This document shows, piece after piece, positions 16,206 to 25,856 of a DNA stretch of 64,000 nt. The position numbers were made by a program, and so were the translations under genes. Source of the stretch: Granulicella mallensis MP5ACTX8. Its GTDB lineage: Bacteria; Acidobacteriota; Terriglobia; Terriglobales; Acidobacteriaceae. The notes below the pieces were generated by a model. It made no database searches. It was not told where the DNA came from and saw only the letters and a program-made list of their open reading frames with translations. How positions within the stretch are numbered: position 1 is the first letter of the stretch; each line of letters begins with the position of its first letter. The stretch lies in NCBI RefSeq assembly GCF_000178955.2, contig NC_016631.1, positions 930,001 to 994,000 of the forward strand. Reading direction: 5' to 3'.

Positions 16206-17747
16206 TTATTCGGGGTTGGTGGTTTGTACGCCGATCGCATCGCCTGAGACGACCAGGTTTACGCGGCGGTTCTGTGCGCGGCCAGCGGCTGTGCCGTTAT
16301 CCGCTACAGGCTTGTTTTTGCCGTAGCCGGCAGCGGTTACGTTTGCCGCAGGAACGCCGTTCTGCACCAGGAAGTCGTGCACTGCGTTCGCGCGGTTCTC
16401 GCTCAGCTTCTGGTTGTACTCATCGCCGCCGACCGAGTCCGTGTAGCCCTCGACCTGTACCTTCAGCCCAGGATAGAGCTGCAGGATCGTCGCTACCTTT
16501 GCGAGGCTTACCTTGGTGTCGGGCTTCAGGGTGAACTTCGCGGTGTCAAAGAGCACATCGCTCATGTTGACGATCAGGCCGCGTGCGCTCTCACTGGTGG
16601 CGAGGACCGAGTTCAACTGTGCGCGCAGTTTCTCGCGCACAGCTGAGGCGTCCGCTTCGCTCTTCTGGGCATTGTGCTGCGACTCTGCCGCCTGAGCACG
16701 AGCGTTGGCCGCATCGGCCTCAGCGCGAGCCTTTGCAGCAGCGGCTGCTTCGGCCTGGGCGTTGGCGTTGGCGGCTGCAATCTGCGATTGCGCGGCGTCA
16801 GCCTGGGCCTGTTCCTTGTCTGCGCGCTCCTGCTGCTGGCGTTCGGAAGCCTGCTTGCGCAGAGATGAGATGCGGGCATCCTCGGCCTTCTGGACGGCTT
16901 CACGAGCGTAGGTGATCTCCATCTTCTGATCGCGATGCTTGGAGCTGTCCATTGTGTCCGCGTTCTGCAGGTCGGTTGCAACGTCCTGCATGATGTCGGG
17001 AGCGTACTTGTCCGCGTGGTTCATACGGGCAATGCGCGCGGCGTTGTGCGCTTCATACAGCTCGAGCGGGCTGTGCTCGTTGCGCGTGATGGGATTCAGC
17101 TCCGACTTCGATCCGCCGGTGTCGGCGTAGAGGCCGCGGGGCAGCAGGGAGTAATGCACGTTCACGTGTTCCAGCACGCCCTGCGTTTTATCGCTGAAGA
17201 CGTTCTGCAGCACGATGACATCGCTGGGCATGGAGACCGAGAAGTACGGCTCAGCCGTGACGATCAGGCCGAACGACTGGAGTGACGTCGTTACCTCGAT
17301 GTTGTTCTTTGTGCCTGCGGGAAGGACTTCTCCGAGGTTCTGGGGACGGCCGTCGGCGGAGATCGCCCAGAGGACGTAGGTCATGTACTCAGGCCCGAAT
17401 CCGTTGGCCGGAGTGAGTCCTTTGAACTCCGCGGAGATGTGCAGACCGCCGCGTTCACTGACTACCTTGGCTTCGCCTTTGGCTCCGGGGAGAAGGTTCG
17501 TGCCTGTAAAGTTGATGTGCGTTGAGCCGCTGCGATGGAAGTAGTTCACGGCATCAAGATCATGTTCCACGACCTTGATGCGATAGACGTATGTGCCGTC
17601 CGGACCCTGTGCCGTTACCTGGCCCGTGCGGGCTCCTGGAGCGACGGTGGTTGGATTGGGTTCCTGGCCCGTCGCACTAAGGCACACGATTCCAAGAATC
17701 GCTGCGAATGAAGCTGCAGTTGTAGTTTGCTTCCACGTGCTGAGCAT
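16206..17747 (-). CDS. OmpA-family protein with alanine-rich coiled coil
   Basis: 513 residues. Leader about 1-27 (FAAILGIVCLSATGQ). Residues 28-230 form a domain I do not recognise, with strands such as THINFTGTNLLPGAKGEAK. Residues about 270-385 are a long alanine/glutamine/glutamate coiled coil. The last 120 residues are an OmpA C-terminal peptidoglycan-binding domain: VLFDTAKFTLKPDT, VQVEGYTDSVGGDEYNQKLS, and GRAQNRRVNLVV, with the Asp and Arg that hold diaminopimelate. The likely role is tying the envelope to the cell wall, the coiled coil acting as a spacer. AAGGAG nine bases before ATG. Confidence 0.85.
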   Translation of the reverse strand: MLSTWKQTTTAASFAAILGIVCLSATGQEPNPTTVAPGARTGQVTAQGPDGTYVYRIKVVEHDLDAVNYFHRSGSTHINFTGTNLLPGAKGEAKVVSERGGLHISAEFKGLTPANGFGPEYMTYVLWAISADGRPQNLGEVLPAGTKNNIEVTTSLQSFGLIVTAEPYFSVSMPSDVIVLQNVFSDKTQGVLEHVNVHYSLLPRGLYADTGGSKSELNPITRNEHSPLELYEAHNAARIARMNHADKYAPDIMQDVATDLQNADTMDSSKHRDQKMEITYAREAVQKAEDARISSLRKQASERQQQERADKEQAQADAAQSQIAAANANAQAEAAAAAKARAEADAANARAQAAESQHNAQKSEADASAVREKLRAQLNSVLATSESARGLIVNMSDVLFDTAKFTLKPDTKVSLAKVATILQLYPGLKVQVEGYTDSVGGDEYNQKLSENRANAVHDFLVQNGVPAANVTAAGYGKNKPVADNGTAAGRAQNRRVNLVVSGDAIGVQTTNPE

Positions 17748-18001
17748 TGTCCCGTTCTCCTTGCTGACTGGCCGTTGCTAAAGATGCAACGGCTCTTGGC
17801 GATAAATCGCTACAACAAGGTCGGATGCCCCACATAGGACAAAAGGTATCCGCAAAATAAATGTCTAAATCAGGCAACCAAAGGGGTTTGCGTGGGGGTT
17901 GTATGGGTGATTGGGAAGGGTGAAGTTTTATGGGAGTGTTATTCAATCGCGCGAAGAGCGCAGCTGGATGGCATGTGCCCTGGAGGCTTGGCACAAAGCT
18001 A

Positions 18002-18200
18002 AGCCCCGCAGGGGCGACGCTATCACAGCCCAGGGTGAAACCCTGGGTAACAATGCCCCATAAAGAGGGGTAGCCCTGAAAGGGCGATCTATCTCGTTGG
18101 ACATCGATAGGTCGCCCTTTCAGGGCTTTATTCTTTCTCTTCGCTACGGAACCCAGGGTTTCACCCTGGGCTATGATGAGGCCGCCCCTGCGGGGTTGGG
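18002..18200. repeat. Intergenic inverted repeat, family B, copy 5 (complete)
   Basis: A full-length copy: AGCCCCGCAGGGGCGACG and GCCCAGGGTGAAACCCTGGG at the left, GCCCTGAAAGGGCGATCTAT / ATAGGTCGCCCTTTCAGGGC in the middle, and CCCAGGGTTTCACCCTGGGC with GCCCCTGCGGGG at the right. The whole thing folds as one long inverted repeat. It belongs to the 622-base gap 17748-18369, whose other content is the half element D2; 17748-18001 shows nothing else. Confidence 0.8.
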
Positions 18201-18269
18201 TTCGGTGGCATGATTTGCCCCAATCGGGACTCCGTTGCTGTCTGTGGCTCATGGCAACGGTGCTGTGGC

Positions 18270-18360
18270 GACAGACAGCAGATTCCCTGCGGGAATGACA
18301 ACCAGAAAAGCAAAGGCAACAGCAACAAAGGCAAAGACGACCTGCAACAACAAAAGCAAA
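18270..18360. repeat. Half copy of a family D element
   Basis: GACAGACAGCAGATTCCCTG, GGAATGACAACCAGAAAAGC and then repeated AAGGCAAAG words match the right arm of the family D element at 1971-2164. The left arm is absent. It ends beside the 3' end of the fumarase gene. Confidence 0.6.
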
Positions 18361-18369
18361 AATGACCGG

Positions 18370-19920
18370 CTACTGCCCGAGAATCGGCACGCCGCCTACG
18401 GCCATGCTTTGCGCGATGCGTTCCTTCCACTCTGCGGGGCCGGTGATGTGGACGCTGGAGCCTTTGGTGTCGACCGCTACGGTCACCGGCATGTCGACGA
18501 CTTCGAACTCGTGGATCGCTTCCATGCCCAGGTCCTCGAAGGCGATCAGACGGGAGTGCTTGATGGCCTTTGAGACCAGGTAGGCCGCTCCGCCGATGGC
18601 GATGAGGTAGGCTGCCTCATTGTCACGGATGGCGTCGATGGCCGCGGCGCCACGCTCCGCCTTGCCGATCATGCCCAGCAGTCCGGTCTGTTCGAGCATC
18701 TGGCGGGTGAACTTGTCCATGCGGGTTGCTGTGGTCGGGCCGGCGGGGCCGACGACCTCGTCGCGTACCGCATCGACCGGGCCGACGTAGTAGATGAAGC
18801 GGTTGCGGAAGTCGACCGGCAGTTTTTCGCCGCGGTTGAGCATGTCGGTCATGCGCTTGTGGGCGGCGTCGCGGCCGGTGAGCAGCTTGCCGTTGAGCAG
18901 CAGCACCTCGCCCGGCTTCCAGGTCTTTACCTCTTCGTGTGTCAGGGTGTCGAGGTTGACGCGCTTCGCGCCGTGCACGTCATAGGTCAGCTTGGGCCAG
19001 CTCTCGAGCGATGGGGGATCGAGCGAGACAGCGCCGGTACCGTCGAGCACGACATGCGCATGGCGCGTAGCGGCGCAGTTGGGGATCATCGCGACCGGCA
19101 GGTTGGCGGCGTGCGTGGGCCAATCGAGGATCTTTACGTCGAGCACGGTCGTCAGTCCGCCGAGGCCCTGCGCTCCAATGCCGAGCGCGTTGACCTTGTC
19201 GTAGATCTCGACACGCAGCTTCTCGATGTTGGTCTGGGGGCCGCGCAGCTTGAGCTCCTGCATGTCGATGTCTTCCATCAGGGCCTGCTTGGCCAGCAGC
19301 ATGGCTTTTTCGGCGGTACCTCCGATGCCGATACCGAGCATTCCGGGAGGGCACCAGCCCGCGCCCATGGTGGGGACAGTCTTGAGAACCCAATCGGCGA
19401 CCGAGTCCGAGGGGTTCAGCATGACGAACTTCGACTTCGCCTCGCTGCCGCCGCCCTTTGCCGCGACGGTTACGTCTACCGTGTTGCCCTTGACCAGGGA
19501 TACTTCGACGACGCAGGGGGTGTTGTCTTTGGTGTTCTTGCGGCTGAAGGCGGGGTCGGCGAGAATGCTGCCGCGCAGCTTGTTGTCAGGATCGAGCCAG
19601 GCGCGGCGTACGCCCTCGTCGCACATCTCCTGCAGGCTGAGGGTGGCGGGGCCGCCGTCCTGGCTGACGAGGTGGCACTCCAGCCCGAGCTTGATGAAGA
19701 TGGTGACGATGCCGGTGTCCTGGCAGATGGGGCGATGTCCCTCGGCGCACATGCGCGAGTTGACGAGGATCTGCTTCATCGCGTCCTTGGCGGCGGGGGA
19801 CTGCTCCAGCTCGTAGGCGCGGGCGAGGTTTTCGATGTAATCGACGGGATGGTAGTAGCTGATGTACTGCAGCGCGCCGCGCACGCTTTCGATAAGGTCG
19901 TCCTGTTGGATAGTCACCAT
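18370..19920 (-). CDS. Fumarate hydratase class I (iron-sulphur, two-domain)
   Basis: 516 residues, the FumA/FumB form in which the alpha and beta parts are fused. Reversible hydration of fumarate to malate in the citric acid cycle. The three 4Fe-4S cysteines are visible in PICQDTG, GWCPPGMLGIGIGG and PNCAATRH. The C-terminal beta-like domain starts near residue 330 and includes GPTTATRMDKFTRQMLEQTG. Because the cluster is oxygen-sensitive, organisms often keep a class II enzyme too; none is in this window. Start ATG 19920 fits the family but has no good ribosome site in front. Confidence 0.95.
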   Translation of the reverse strand: MVTIQQDDLIESVRGALQYISYYHPVDYIENLARAYELEQSPAAKDAMKQILVNSRMCAEGHRPICQDTGIVTIFIKLGLECHLVSQDGGPATLSLQEMCDEGVRRAWLDPDNKLRGSILADPAFSRKNTKDNTPCVVEVSLVKGNTVDVTVAAKGGGSEAKSKFVMLNPSDSVADWVLKTVPTMGAGWCPPGMLGIGIGGTAEKAMLLAKQALMEDIDMQELKLRGPQTNIEKLRVEIYDKVNALGIGAQGLGGLTTVLDVKILDWPTHAANLPVAMIPNCAATRHAHVVLDGTGAVSLDPPSLESWPKLTYDVHGAKRVNLDTLTHEEVKTWKPGEVLLLNGKLLTGRDAAHKRMTDMLNRGEKLPVDFRNRFIYYVGPVDAVRDEVVGPAGPTTATRMDKFTRQMLEQTGLLGMIGKAERGAAAIDAIRDNEAAYLIAIGGAAYLVSKAIKHSRLIAFEDLGMEAIHEFEVVDMPVTVAVDTKGSSVHITGPAEWKERIAQSMAVGGVPILGQ

Positions 19921-20035
19921 AACCAGAACATGATAGCTGCGCGGAAATCACGTTGTCCCGGAGGTGGCTCCGATAACCGCGCTAGCCGTGGGCTGGGTAG
20001 TGTCGGGACAACATATTTTGTTCCCTCCACAGGAA

Positions 20036-20255
20036 CGTCATCCTGAGCGAAGCACCTCGCGTTTTTGCGAGGTGCGCAGTCGAAGGACCCCGAGAGGCTT
20101 GATCTTACCCTTGCTGTTAGGACCTTTTCCAGCACGAGAGTCCAGGCTCGAGCGCTTGAGGTAGAAAAGGTGCGAAGGACATGGGCGAGATGGAAACCCT
20201 CGGGGTCCTTCGACTGCGCGTCCCCAAAAGACGGGACGCTTCGCTCAGGATGACG
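20036..20255. repeat. Family C intergenic element, copy 2 (220 bp)
   Basis: Same outer arms as copy 1 (CGTCATCCTGAGCGAAGC / GACGCTTCGCTCAGGATGAC). Its centre (TTTTCCAGCACGAGAG ... GCTTGAGGTAGAAAAG) is the reverse complement of the centre of copies 1 and 3, so the element lies in the opposite orientation. It takes up half of the 505-base gap between the fumarase and ABC transporter genes; the remaining 19921-20035 and 20256-20425 show nothing else. Confidence 0.85.
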
Positions 20256-20425
20256 ATTTTGTGGGAGACGCAAAACAAAAACTATACGTGCGACGACCCT
20301 GATTCGTTCTGGAAGCGGGATCTCTGATTCATCAGACAGTACCTAACGGTGATGGTTGCGCGGCGGCCCAACTCACGGGCGCTCCTTATAATGGTCTGGA
20401 TCACGGGCTGCGGGGGAAGAGACAT

Positions 20426-21382
20426 TTGAGCGATACCATCGTTGAAATCAAGGGCCTGCGTAAGGTCTACAGCGGCAAGAACCCAGTCACAGCGGTGGAT
20501 GGCATCGACCTGCGCGTGCCTGCTGGCGAGATCTATGGGCTGCTTGGGCCGAATGGCGCGGGGAAGACCACGACCATCTCGATTGCGACGACACGGTCGA
20601 TACCGACTGCCGGTTCGGTGCGGATCGCAGGGATCGACGTTGTCGCGAACGCGGCTGTCGCACGGCGGTCGATCGGTGTGGTGCCGCAGTACAACACGCT
20701 CGACCGCTCCTGCACCGTGGAAGAGAACATCTTCTTTCACTGCCTTTACTTTGGGATGTCGCGTGCGGAGGCTCGCGCGCGCACGGCGCAGTTGCTGGAG
20801 CAGTTTCGTCTGAGCGACCGTGCGAAGGCGTATCCTCAGGCGTTGAGCGGGGGACTGGCGCAGCGTCTGCAGATTGGGCGCGCTATCGCACATCGTCCCA
20901 AGGTGCTGTTTCTCGACGAGCCCAGCGCGGGTCTCGATCCGCAGAGCCGCATCGCCATGTGGGAGGCTGTGAGCGGTCTGCGCGACGAGGGCATCACGGT
21001 TGTGCTGACGACTCACTACATGGAAGAGGCGGACGAGCTATGCGACCGGCTCGCGATCATCGACCATGGAAAGATTCTGGTGGAGGACACGCCGGCGGCT
21101 TTGAAGGCGAGTGTCGGCGGGGACAAGATCTATGAGCTGCGTCTGCAGGATGGCGACCGCAGCGGGCATTTGGAAGCGCGCTTGCGGGGGATAAGCGGCG
21201 TAAACGGTGTCGAGCCAATTCATCATGGAAGCGGGCTGCGTGTGCTCGCGAAGGCGCAGGATGGGCTGCTGGCGAGTGTTGTCACGACAGCGAATGAATT
21301 CGGGCTGCGCGATGTGACGACGGCTGAGCCGAGCCTGGAAACAGTATTTATTCGATTGACCGGACGCGATCTGCGCGAGTAA
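20426..21382 (+). CDS. ABC exporter ATP-binding protein (DrrA/NodI-like)
   Basis: 318 residues. Drives an ABC-2 type exporter. Walker A GPNGAGKTTT near residue 40, signature LSGGLAQRLQIGRAI near 138, Walker B VLFLDEPSAGLDP and the switch histidine in VLTTHYMEEAD; the C-terminal 85 residues form the extra domain usual in DrrA/NodI proteins. The start is TTG, preceded by GGGGGAAGAG. The permease gene follows 19 bases later. Cargo (lipid, polysaccharide or drug) cannot be deduced from the sequence. Confidence 0.92.
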   Translation: MSDTIVEIKGLRKVYSGKNPVTAVDGIDLRVPAGEIYGLLGPNGAGKTTTISIATTRSIPTAGSVRIAGIDVVANAAVARRSIGVVPQYNTLDRSCTVEENIFFHCLYFGMSRAEARARTAQLLEQFRLSDRAKAYPQALSGGLAQRLQIGRAIAHRPKVLFLDEPSAGLDPQSRIAMWEAVSGLRDEGITVVLTTHYMEEADELCDRLAIIDHGKILVEDTPAALKASVGGDKIYELRLQDGDRSGHLEARLRGISGVNGVEPIHHGSGLRVLAKAQDGLLASVVTTANEFGLRDVTTAEPSLETVFIRLTGRDLRE

Positions 21383-21401
21383 CGATTTGAGGGTGAGCGA
21401 T

Positions 21402-22262
21402 ATGGCAGCAAGCGTTGCAGTGATGAGTGAGACAGGCATAAGCAGACGCACGAGCTACACGCGAGCGTTTGGCGGGCTGATGCTGCGTGATCTGCGTGTG
21501 TTGATGCGTGAGCTTGGGCCTTTCCTGGTTCGTGTGGCGATGAACCCGCTCTTGTTTCTGTTCATCTTCACGTACGTCATGCCGCACATGAGCGGCGGGG
21601 CGGCGCTGAATCCGACGGCCCAGATGGCCGGAGCTACCGGAGGCAGTTTTGGCACGGTCCTTCTGCCGGGACTGATGGCGGTGGCGATCATGTTCTCCGG
21701 GATCGCCGCGGTGGCGCTGCCACTGGCACAGGAGTTCGGCATTACGCGTGAGATCGACGACCGCGTGATGTGTCCCTTGCCGATTGCAGCAGTGGCAGCG
21801 GAGAAGATCATCTTTTCGGCGTTGCAGAGTCTGATCGCGGCGGCGGGCGTCTTTCCGCTGGCCTATTACATCCCCAGTACTCCTGTGATGGTGCATGTGT
21901 CGAACTGGTTCTTTCTGGCAGCGGTTCTGGTGCTGGCGAGTTTGCTGGCGGGTGCGCTGGGGCTGACGATCGGTACGTCGGTGCAGCCGAAACAGATTGG
22001 CCTGATCTTCGGCGTGGTGGTGATGCCGATTACGTTTCTGGGCTGTGTGTACTATCCGTGGGCTGCGCTTGCGCCGATTCGGTGGATGCAGCTTGGGGTG
22101 CTGGTCAACCCGATCGTGTATATGAGCGAAGGTCTGCGCGCGGCGTTGACGCCTACGCTGGGTCACATGCCTGAGGCGATGATTCTCTTGATGCTGTGCT
22201 TTTTCCTGGTGCTGCTGACGTGGCTGGGGATGAAGGGCTTTCGGCGGCGGGTGCTGAGCTAA
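21402..22262 (+). CDS. ABC-2 type exporter permease
   Basis: 286 residues with six membrane spans after a 45-residue cytoplasmic N-terminus. The first span follows ELGPFLVRVAMNP, and the loop with GTVLLPGLMAVAIMFSGIA and the closing LGCVYYPWAAL are typical of ABC-2/DrrB-NodJ permeases. Partner of the ATP-binding protein directly upstream. ATG 21402 is chosen because GAGGGTGA lies just before it; the TTG five codons earlier is inferior. Confidence 0.88.
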   Translation: MAASVAVMSETGISRRTSYTRAFGGLMLRDLRVLMRELGPFLVRVAMNPLLFLFIFTYVMPHMSGGAALNPTAQMAGATGGSFGTVLLPGLMAVAIMFSGIAAVALPLAQEFGITREIDDRVMCPLPIAAVAAEKIIFSALQSLIAAAGVFPLAYYIPSTPVMVHVSNWFFLAAVLVLASLLAGALGLTIGTSVQPKQIGLIFGVVVMPITFLGCVYYPWAALAPIRWMQLGVLVNPIVYMSEGLRAALTPTLGHMPEAMILLMLCFFLVLLTWLGMKGFRRRVLS

Positions 22263-22310
22263 TCTACAAGAGATTTGCTCTAGCGCCAACTCGATTGAGG
22301 TCCCAAGGCT

Positions 22311-23315
22311 ATGCTGGTTGATCGTTCGTCCGTTGGTCGTATGGGAGTGTTTCGAGGTGCTCTCCTTGTCCTGATCCTGGGAATGGCGGTACTGTGTGTG
22401 GGCTGGTTTTTAATTGCAGGCTCTCATTACATCGCTTACAGAATGGGACAGCGCGTTGTGGTCGATAAGGGTCTGTATTATCCCTACAGCGTAGCTGTTG
22501 ATGGCCATGGGAATGTTTATGTCGCCGACTCTCGCCACAACCGTGTGTTGAAAGAGACGCCTTCCGGTGAGGGTTATATCCAAAGCAATGTCGTGGTTGG
22601 CCTGGCCCTCTCCTTTGGCACTGCCCTGGACAACGATGGCCATTTGACAGAAGGCGCGAAACGCGGCGAGGTGGATCGTCCCTATGGTCTTGCGGTAGAT
22701 GGCGATGGAGATGTCTATATCTCCGACTACGGCAACGATCGTGTGTTGAAGGAGACGCCTTCCGGCCACACCTATACCCAGACCGTTGTTACGACCGATG
22801 TGCAGAGCCCCTATGGTCTTGCCGTAGATAACCACGGTTCGGTCTACATCGCGGATTATGGACGAAATCGTGTCACGAAGGAGTCACCCTCAGGGGGTAA
22901 TTACGTCGAGAGTGTTGTAGCCGGTTCCGGCCTGAGAGGTCCCGAAGGTGTAGCGGTGGACCGCGAGGGGAACGTCTATATCGCCGACTCCGACAACGAC
23001 CGCGTCTTGAAGGAGTCGGTGTTGGGCACAGGTTATGTGGAGAGCACGCTGGTTGACGATATGGCCAGTCCACGTGGGGTTGCCGTGGACGGCAGCGGGA
23101 ATGTCTACATCGTCAGTTACGAAGACGGCAATGTGTACAAGGAGGCCTTCTCCAACGGTCACTATGTGCAAACCCGGTTAGCCACGATGGTGAGTCTGTA
23201 TTATCCCCGCGGTATAGCCGTGGATGGCAGCGATCGTCTCTACATCGCTGACTCCGGACACCATCGCGTGGTGATGCAGCAGCGTACGCAGGGCTACGCG
23301 TGGGTCGCCAGGTAA
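22311..23315 (+). CDS. Membrane-anchored NHL-repeat beta-propeller protein
   Basis: 334 residues. One membrane anchor (about 13-39) places the rest outside the cytoplasm. The remainder is about six NHL blades of ~42 residues, each with the pattern Y-x-V-A-V-D-x-x-G-x-V-Y-I-A-D and a following NRVLKETPSG-type loop, so the strands and loops are unusually regular. NHL propellers bind ligands, carbohydrates or proteins; the Pgl/Vgb-type enzymes share the fold, but I see no catalytic signature. Starts 48 bases after the exporter permease. Confidence 0.75.
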   Translation: MLVDRSSVGRMGVFRGALLVLILGMAVLCVGWFLIAGSHYIAYRMGQRVVVDKGLYYPYSVAVDGHGNVYVADSRHNRVLKETPSGEGYIQSNVVVGLALSFGTALDNDGHLTEGAKRGEVDRPYGLAVDGDGDVYISDYGNDRVLKETPSGHTYTQTVVTTDVQSPYGLAVDNHGSVYIADYGRNRVTKESPSGGNYVESVVAGSGLRGPEGVAVDREGNVYIADSDNDRVLKESVLGTGYVESTLVDDMASPRGVAVDGSGNVYIVSYEDGNVYKEAFSNGHYVQTRLATMVSLYYPRGIAVDGSDRLYIADSGHHRVVMQQRTQGYAWVAR

Positions 23316-23337
23316 GAACCGCGAGGGTGCTGCTCTG

Positions 23338-24351
23338 CTAATTCATCTTCGCAGCAAGATCTTTTGCAATCAGATCGCCGTGAAAGCGGCCGTTCTCGAT
23401 GAAGATTTCGTTGGTGCGTTCGCCCGCAACGATGACGCCCGCGAGATAGATTCCGGGCACATTCGATTCGTGCGTTGCAGGGTCGCAGATAGGGCAGCGT
23501 GCGTTGGATTTATCGAGCCGCACGCCCAGTGATTCGATGAAGCCGAAGTCCGGGTGATAGCCCGTCAGCGCGAAGACAAACTGGTTGGGAATCACCTTCG
23601 GGCCGCCTGGAGTGAGCAGTGTGACGGCGTCTTCGGTGATCTCTCCGACTGTCGATGAGAGGTGCGCTGTGATCTCGCCGTTCTTGATGCGGTTCTCGAT
23701 GTCGGGCTTGATCCAGTACTTGATGTGGCGATGCAGCTCCGCGCCGCGATGCACCAGCGTGACGCGAGCGCCATGCCGCCAGAGGTCAAGTGCTGCGATG
23801 GCCGCGGAGTTTTTGCCGCCGATGACCAGGACGTCCTGCGCGAAGAACGGATGCGGCTCGTGGTAATAATGCTTTACCTTGGGCAGGTCTTCGCCGGGGA
23901 TGCCGAGGTAGTTGGGCAGATCGTAGTATCCCGTGGACACGATCAGCTTGCGCGCACGGTGCGTGAGCTGGCGGCCGAACTGGTCGGTCGTGTGAACGGT
24001 GAAATCGCCGTCTGAGCCGCCGATGCGGTCGACGTTCTGATACTGCCGGATGTCGAGCCGATAGTGCTCGGCGACCTTGCGATAGTACTCGAGGGCCTCG
24101 GAGCGCGTAGGCTTCTGGTTCGGGGAGGAAAACGGCATATTGCCGATCTCGAGCAACTCCGGCGTGGTGAAAAAGGTCATATGTGCCGGGTAGTGGAAGA
24201 GCGAGTTGGTGAGGCAGCCCTTGTCTACGAGAACAACGCGCAGACCGGCGTTCTGCGCGGCGATGGCACAGGCAAGGCCGGTAGGACCGGCGCCGATGAC
24301 GAGAACATCTACGAGGCCATCGGGGAGAACGTCGTGGGGGGCTTCACTCAT
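23338..24351 (-). CDS. YpdA-family FAD/NAD(P) oxidoreductase (putative bacillithiol disulfide reductase)
   Basis: 337 residues, thioredoxin-reductase-like fold. FAD-binding loop VIGAGPTGLACAIAAQNAG near residue 18, NADPH loop VIGGKNSAAIAALDLWRHG in the middle, and AGVIVAGERTNEIFIENG at the end. It lacks a CxxC redox pair next to the flavin and has the lone, YpdA-like cysteine in DKGCLTNS. In Firmicutes YpdA (Bdr) reduces bacillithiol disulfide. Whether this organism makes bacillithiol cannot be judged from the window. Start ATG fits the family, with a weak ribosome site. Confidence 0.85.
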   Translation of the reverse strand: MSEAPHDVLPDGLVDVLVIGAGPTGLACAIAAQNAGLRVVLVDKGCLTNSLFHYPAHMTFFTTPELLEIGNMPFSSPNQKPTRSEALEYYRKVAEHYRLDIRQYQNVDRIGGSDGDFTVHTTDQFGRQLTHRARKLIVSTGYYDLPNYLGIPGEDLPKVKHYYHEPHPFFAQDVLVIGGKNSAAIAALDLWRHGARVTLVHRGAELHRHIKYWIKPDIENRIKNGEITAHLSSTVGEITEDAVTLLTPGGPKVIPNQFVFALTGYHPDFGFIESLGVRLDKSNARCPICDPATHESNVPGIYLAGVIVAGERTNEIFIENGRFHGDLIAKDLAAKMN

Positions 24352-24472
24352 ATCGTTGTTTTTTACTCATTCCTTTTCTTATTGTATGGATGCGCGAACC
24401 GGAAAGACGCTTCACGGGATTGCCGGAGAAGGATAAAGTAAGGGCCATGAAGGACATGCGGCGGTCGCCACG

Positions 24473-25792
24473 ATGAAGACACTCCTCGCGCTGGTGGCGA
24501 CGCTGCTCTTGCAGATGGCGAGCGTCTCCGCTGGCCCGGTCGCCGAGCCGCAGCACCTTCGCTATGAGCGCATGGTGGAGCTGCCGGGCGACGCTTCGGG
24601 GCAGGCCTGCGTGACGCTGGATTCCACGGTGTTTGCCCACGCTGCTACTGAGTCGCTGAATGATCTGCGGCTCTATGCGAAGAATTCGACGGTAGAGGCT
24701 CCCTTCACCCTGACGGAGAGTGAGCCGCAGCACCCGGAGGATGAGTCGGCCCAGGTGCGAAATGTAGCGGGTGGCAAGGGCGAGGTGAGCTTCGATATCG
24801 TGATGCCGCCCCGGCCTTATACGGCTGTGGTGCTCGATCTTGCGGCGAAGAACTTTTTTGCTACGGCACATGTCTCCGGCGCGGAGGGAATTGGGAAGAG
24901 GACAGAGCTGGGCAGCTTTGAGCTGTTCGATCTCAGCGCGCAGCATCTGTCGCGCTCGACGACCTTGCCGCTGCAGGAGTCGACGTTTTCGGAGCTGCAC
25001 GTAGAACTGCACCTGACGCCTGCTCCAGGTTCGCGGGGTTCTGATTTTGGCCCGGCCATCGTGAAGGCGGCGAGCGTGCCGCCGAGCCGCGAGGCCCAGA
25101 CGCTCTACACGACCGTTGCCGAGACGGATTCGATCTCGCAACGCGGTCACGAGACCCTCGCGAAGATCGCTATTCCCGCGCATGTCCCGGTAGAGCGCGC
25201 ATCGTTCGTGCTGGACCCCGGCTTCGACAGGAACTTTGCGCGCGAGGTTCGGATTACGGCAACGCCGCGTGCAGCAAGGGATCGCGAGTCGATTGAAACG
25301 ATCGAGGGAGAGATCTCCCGGGTGAAGTTGCCTGGCACTCAGTTCGGTGCTCCGATCGACAGCCGCGAGATGAGCGTCGATGCCGTGCTGGGAGCGAATC
25401 TCCGCAGCAGCGCAATGGTGGAACTCGCAGTTGCAGATGGCGAGAAGCCGCTGCCTCTGCGGTCTGTACGGTTGGAGATGCGGCAACGCAGGATCTGCTT
25501 CGATGCTGCTGCGAGCGAGGCTCCCTATACCCTGAGGTATGGCGATGCGATATTGCATGCCTCGCTCTATGACTATGCGCGCCGGTTTGTTCCTGCCGCG
25601 AAGCCGCTTGTGGCTACTTTGGGTGCGGAACGGGTGAATCCTGGTTTTGTCGCGCGTGTGGACAGACGGCCTTATATCGAGAGGCATCCCGAGCTGGTTT
25701 GGGTGGTGCTTCTGGCGGGGATTGCCGTTCTGGGCAGCTTTGCCCTGCGCAGTACCCGCAGGCATAGCCAATCAAGGTGGGAAGAGAAATAG
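24473..25792 (+). CDS. Exported protein with C-terminal anchor, probably DUF3999 family
   Basis: 439 residues. Signal peptide about 1-20 (LVATLLLQMASVSAG), then two beta-rich halves: LRYERMVELPGDASGQACV, the SLNDLRLYAKNSTVEAPFTL word typical of DUF3999, and a second half ending PYTLRYGDA. A membrane span near residues 407-425 (WVVLLAGIAVLGSFAL) and a short basic tail anchor it in the inner membrane with the bulk in the periplasm. Role unknown. The gene starts 121 bases from the divergent YpdA gene and is followed by a TPR protein. Confidence 0.65.
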   Translation: MKTLLALVATLLLQMASVSAGPVAEPQHLRYERMVELPGDASGQACVTLDSTVFAHAATESLNDLRLYAKNSTVEAPFTLTESEPQHPEDESAQVRNVAGGKGEVSFDIVMPPRPYTAVVLDLAAKNFFATAHVSGAEGIGKRTELGSFELFDLSAQHLSRSTTLPLQESTFSELHVELHLTPAPGSRGSDFGPAIVKAASVPPSREAQTLYTTVAETDSISQRGHETLAKIAIPAHVPVERASFVLDPGFDRNFAREVRITATPRAARDRESIETIEGEISRVKLPGTQFGAPIDSREMSVDAVLGANLRSSAMVELAVADGEKPLPLRSVRLEMRQRRICFDAAASEAPYTLRYGDAILHASLYDYARRFVPAAKPLVATLGAERVNPGFVARVDRRPYIERHPELVWVVLLAGIAVLGSFALRSTRRHSQSRWEEK

Positions 25793-25856
25793 ACTCATAG
25801 GTGTCGAGGCTCACGAGTGGCAGTGCGCAGAGTCATTCAAATGAGGGATGAGAAGC

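Noticed and set aside
18859-20046. 395-codon plus-strand frame opposite the fumarase gene
   Set aside because: Shadow of the fumarase frame; G/D/V/A-rich with no recognisable domain.
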